Shown here piece by piece: positions 63,498 to 64,000 of a stretch of 64,000 nt of DNA; position 1 is the first letter of the stretch; each line of letters starts with the position of its first letter. The notes under the pieces were generated by a model. The model was not told the origin of the DNA. It saw only the letters and a list, made by a program, of their open reading frames with translations, and searched no databases. Position numbers and translations under genes: made by a program. The DNA lies in assembly GCF_009930815.1 (NCBI RefSeq), contig NZ_CP022222.1, positions 2,088,501 through 2,152,500 of the forward strand. The letters run 5' to 3'. The stretch is from Bradyrhizobium sp. CCBAU 051011 (GTDB lineage Bacteria > Pseudomonadota > Alphaproteobacteria > Rhizobiales > Xanthobacteraceae).

Positions 63498-64000
63498 ATG
63501 ACCGAACCGCCGAAGCGCTCCGATAGTATCTTCGCACCGCTGCGGCATTCGGTGTTCCGGCGAATCTGGCTGGCGAGCCTTCTGTCCAACCTCGGGCTCC
63601 TGATCCATGGCGTTGGCGCGGCCTGGGCGATGACGCAGATGACGTCGTCCGCCGACAAGGTGGCGCTGGTGCAGACCGCGCTGATGCTGCCGATCATGCT
63701 GATCTCGATGCCGGCAGGCGCCATCGCCGACATGCACGACCGCCGCGTCGTGGCGATGGTGTCGCTATTGATCGCGCTGACCGGCGCGAGCGCGCTGACC
63801 GTACTGGCCTGGCTCAATTTGGTGACGCCGAACATCCTCTTGCTGTTCTGCTTCATTGTCGGCACCGGCATGGCGCTGATGGGACCGGCCTGGCAGTCTT
63901 CGGTCAGCGAGCAGGTGCCGCCCGAGACCCTGCCGGCTGCGGTCGCACTCAACGGCATCAGCTACAACATCGCGCGCAGCTTCGGCCCCGCGATCGGCGG
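63498..64000 (+). CDS. MFS transporter, partial at window end
   Basis: The frame is open to the window edge (167 codons) with no stop, so it was absent from the ORF list. N-terminal RHSVFRRIWLASLLSNLGLL and MPAGAIADMHDRRVV, a typical MFS loop 2-3 motif, followed by further helices and LNGISYNIARSFGPAIGG, resembling the EntS-like exporter branch of the major facilitator superfamily. Function unknown; likely a drug or siderophore exporter family member. Confidence 0.85.
   Translation, partial: MTEPPKRSDSIFAPLRHSVFRRIWLASLLSNLGLLIHGVGAAWAMTQMTSSADKVALVQTALMLPIMLISMPAGAIADMHDRRVVAMVSLLIALTGASALTVLAWLNLVTPNILLLFCFIVGTGMALMGPAWQSSVSEQVPPETLPAAVALNGISYNIARSFGPAIG

Overview
The window is a high-GC alphaproteobacterial chromosome segment, most likely Bradyrhizobium or a close relative such as Rhodopseudomonas. 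The evidence is the sdhC-sdhD-sdhA-sdhB operon, a MatB-type malonyl-CoA synthetase, IalB-like and TAXI-type periplasmic proteins, many short-chain dehydrogenases, and several families of intergenic palindromic repeats of the kind common in Bradyrhizobium. It reads as core chromosome with a few acquired or decaying genes. There is no phage, insertion sequence, CRISPR array or rRNA operon.

Layout. 0-4 kb: a TPR protein, then a tightly coupled zinc metallopeptidase / ATP-grasp ligase pair of unknown role. 4-6.3 kb (minus strand): a molybdopterin oxidoreductase with its cytochrome b561 partner and a secreted fasciclin protein with its own terminator. 6.4-10.4 kb: an SDR divergent from malonyl-CoA synthetase, a DUF3658-like protein and a TauE/SafE permease. 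10.4-10.8 kb: a previously unmarked, multiply frameshifted LysR remnant. 11-14.5 kb: succinate dehydrogenase. 14.7-20.5 kb: hybrid histidine kinase, ABC exporter, FkbM methyltransferase, VOC protein. 20.6-23.1 kb: proline-rich proteins, including an OmpA-type envelope protein. 23-32 kb (mostly minus strand): homocysteine methyltransferase divergent from a TetR regulator, PhoA-type phosphatase, argG, PAP2 phosphatase, and rlmN coupled to two paralogous small membrane proteins. 32.5-34.5 kb: a DECR-like SDR divergent from a quinone oxidoreductase. 34.7-39.5 kb: a Tyr-repeat/Sel1 membrane protein and two TAXI solute-binding proteins with no TRAP permease in the window. 39.6-46 kb: PhoD, a lone receiver, a Crp-like regulator, typA and an amine oxidase. 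46-48.9 kb: DCC protein, NAD(P)-binding/DoxX-like protein and a truncated DUF2269 remnant, then a hydrolase. 49-54 kb: GNAT, pyrophosphatase, M20 peptidase, yggT and a yggU-folD reading frame with no stop between the two, and tRNA-Ala(CGC). 54-64 kb: enoyl-CoA hydratase, amidotransferase, SDR, TerB-like, a cupredoxin behind a Fur/Mur-like box, a cupin behind a perfect inverted repeat, a DUF5939 adenylate cyclase, a P450, a frameshifted Tat-type hydrolase and a truncated MFS gene.

The best candidates for undescribed biology are the metallopeptidase/ATP-grasp couple, the membrane-anchored TAXI protein, the YggU-FolD continuous frame, the rlmN-coupled membrane paralogs and the iron- or manganese-type operator in front of the cupredoxin. 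All functional statements rest on motif recognition from the translated sequence; no database search was run.
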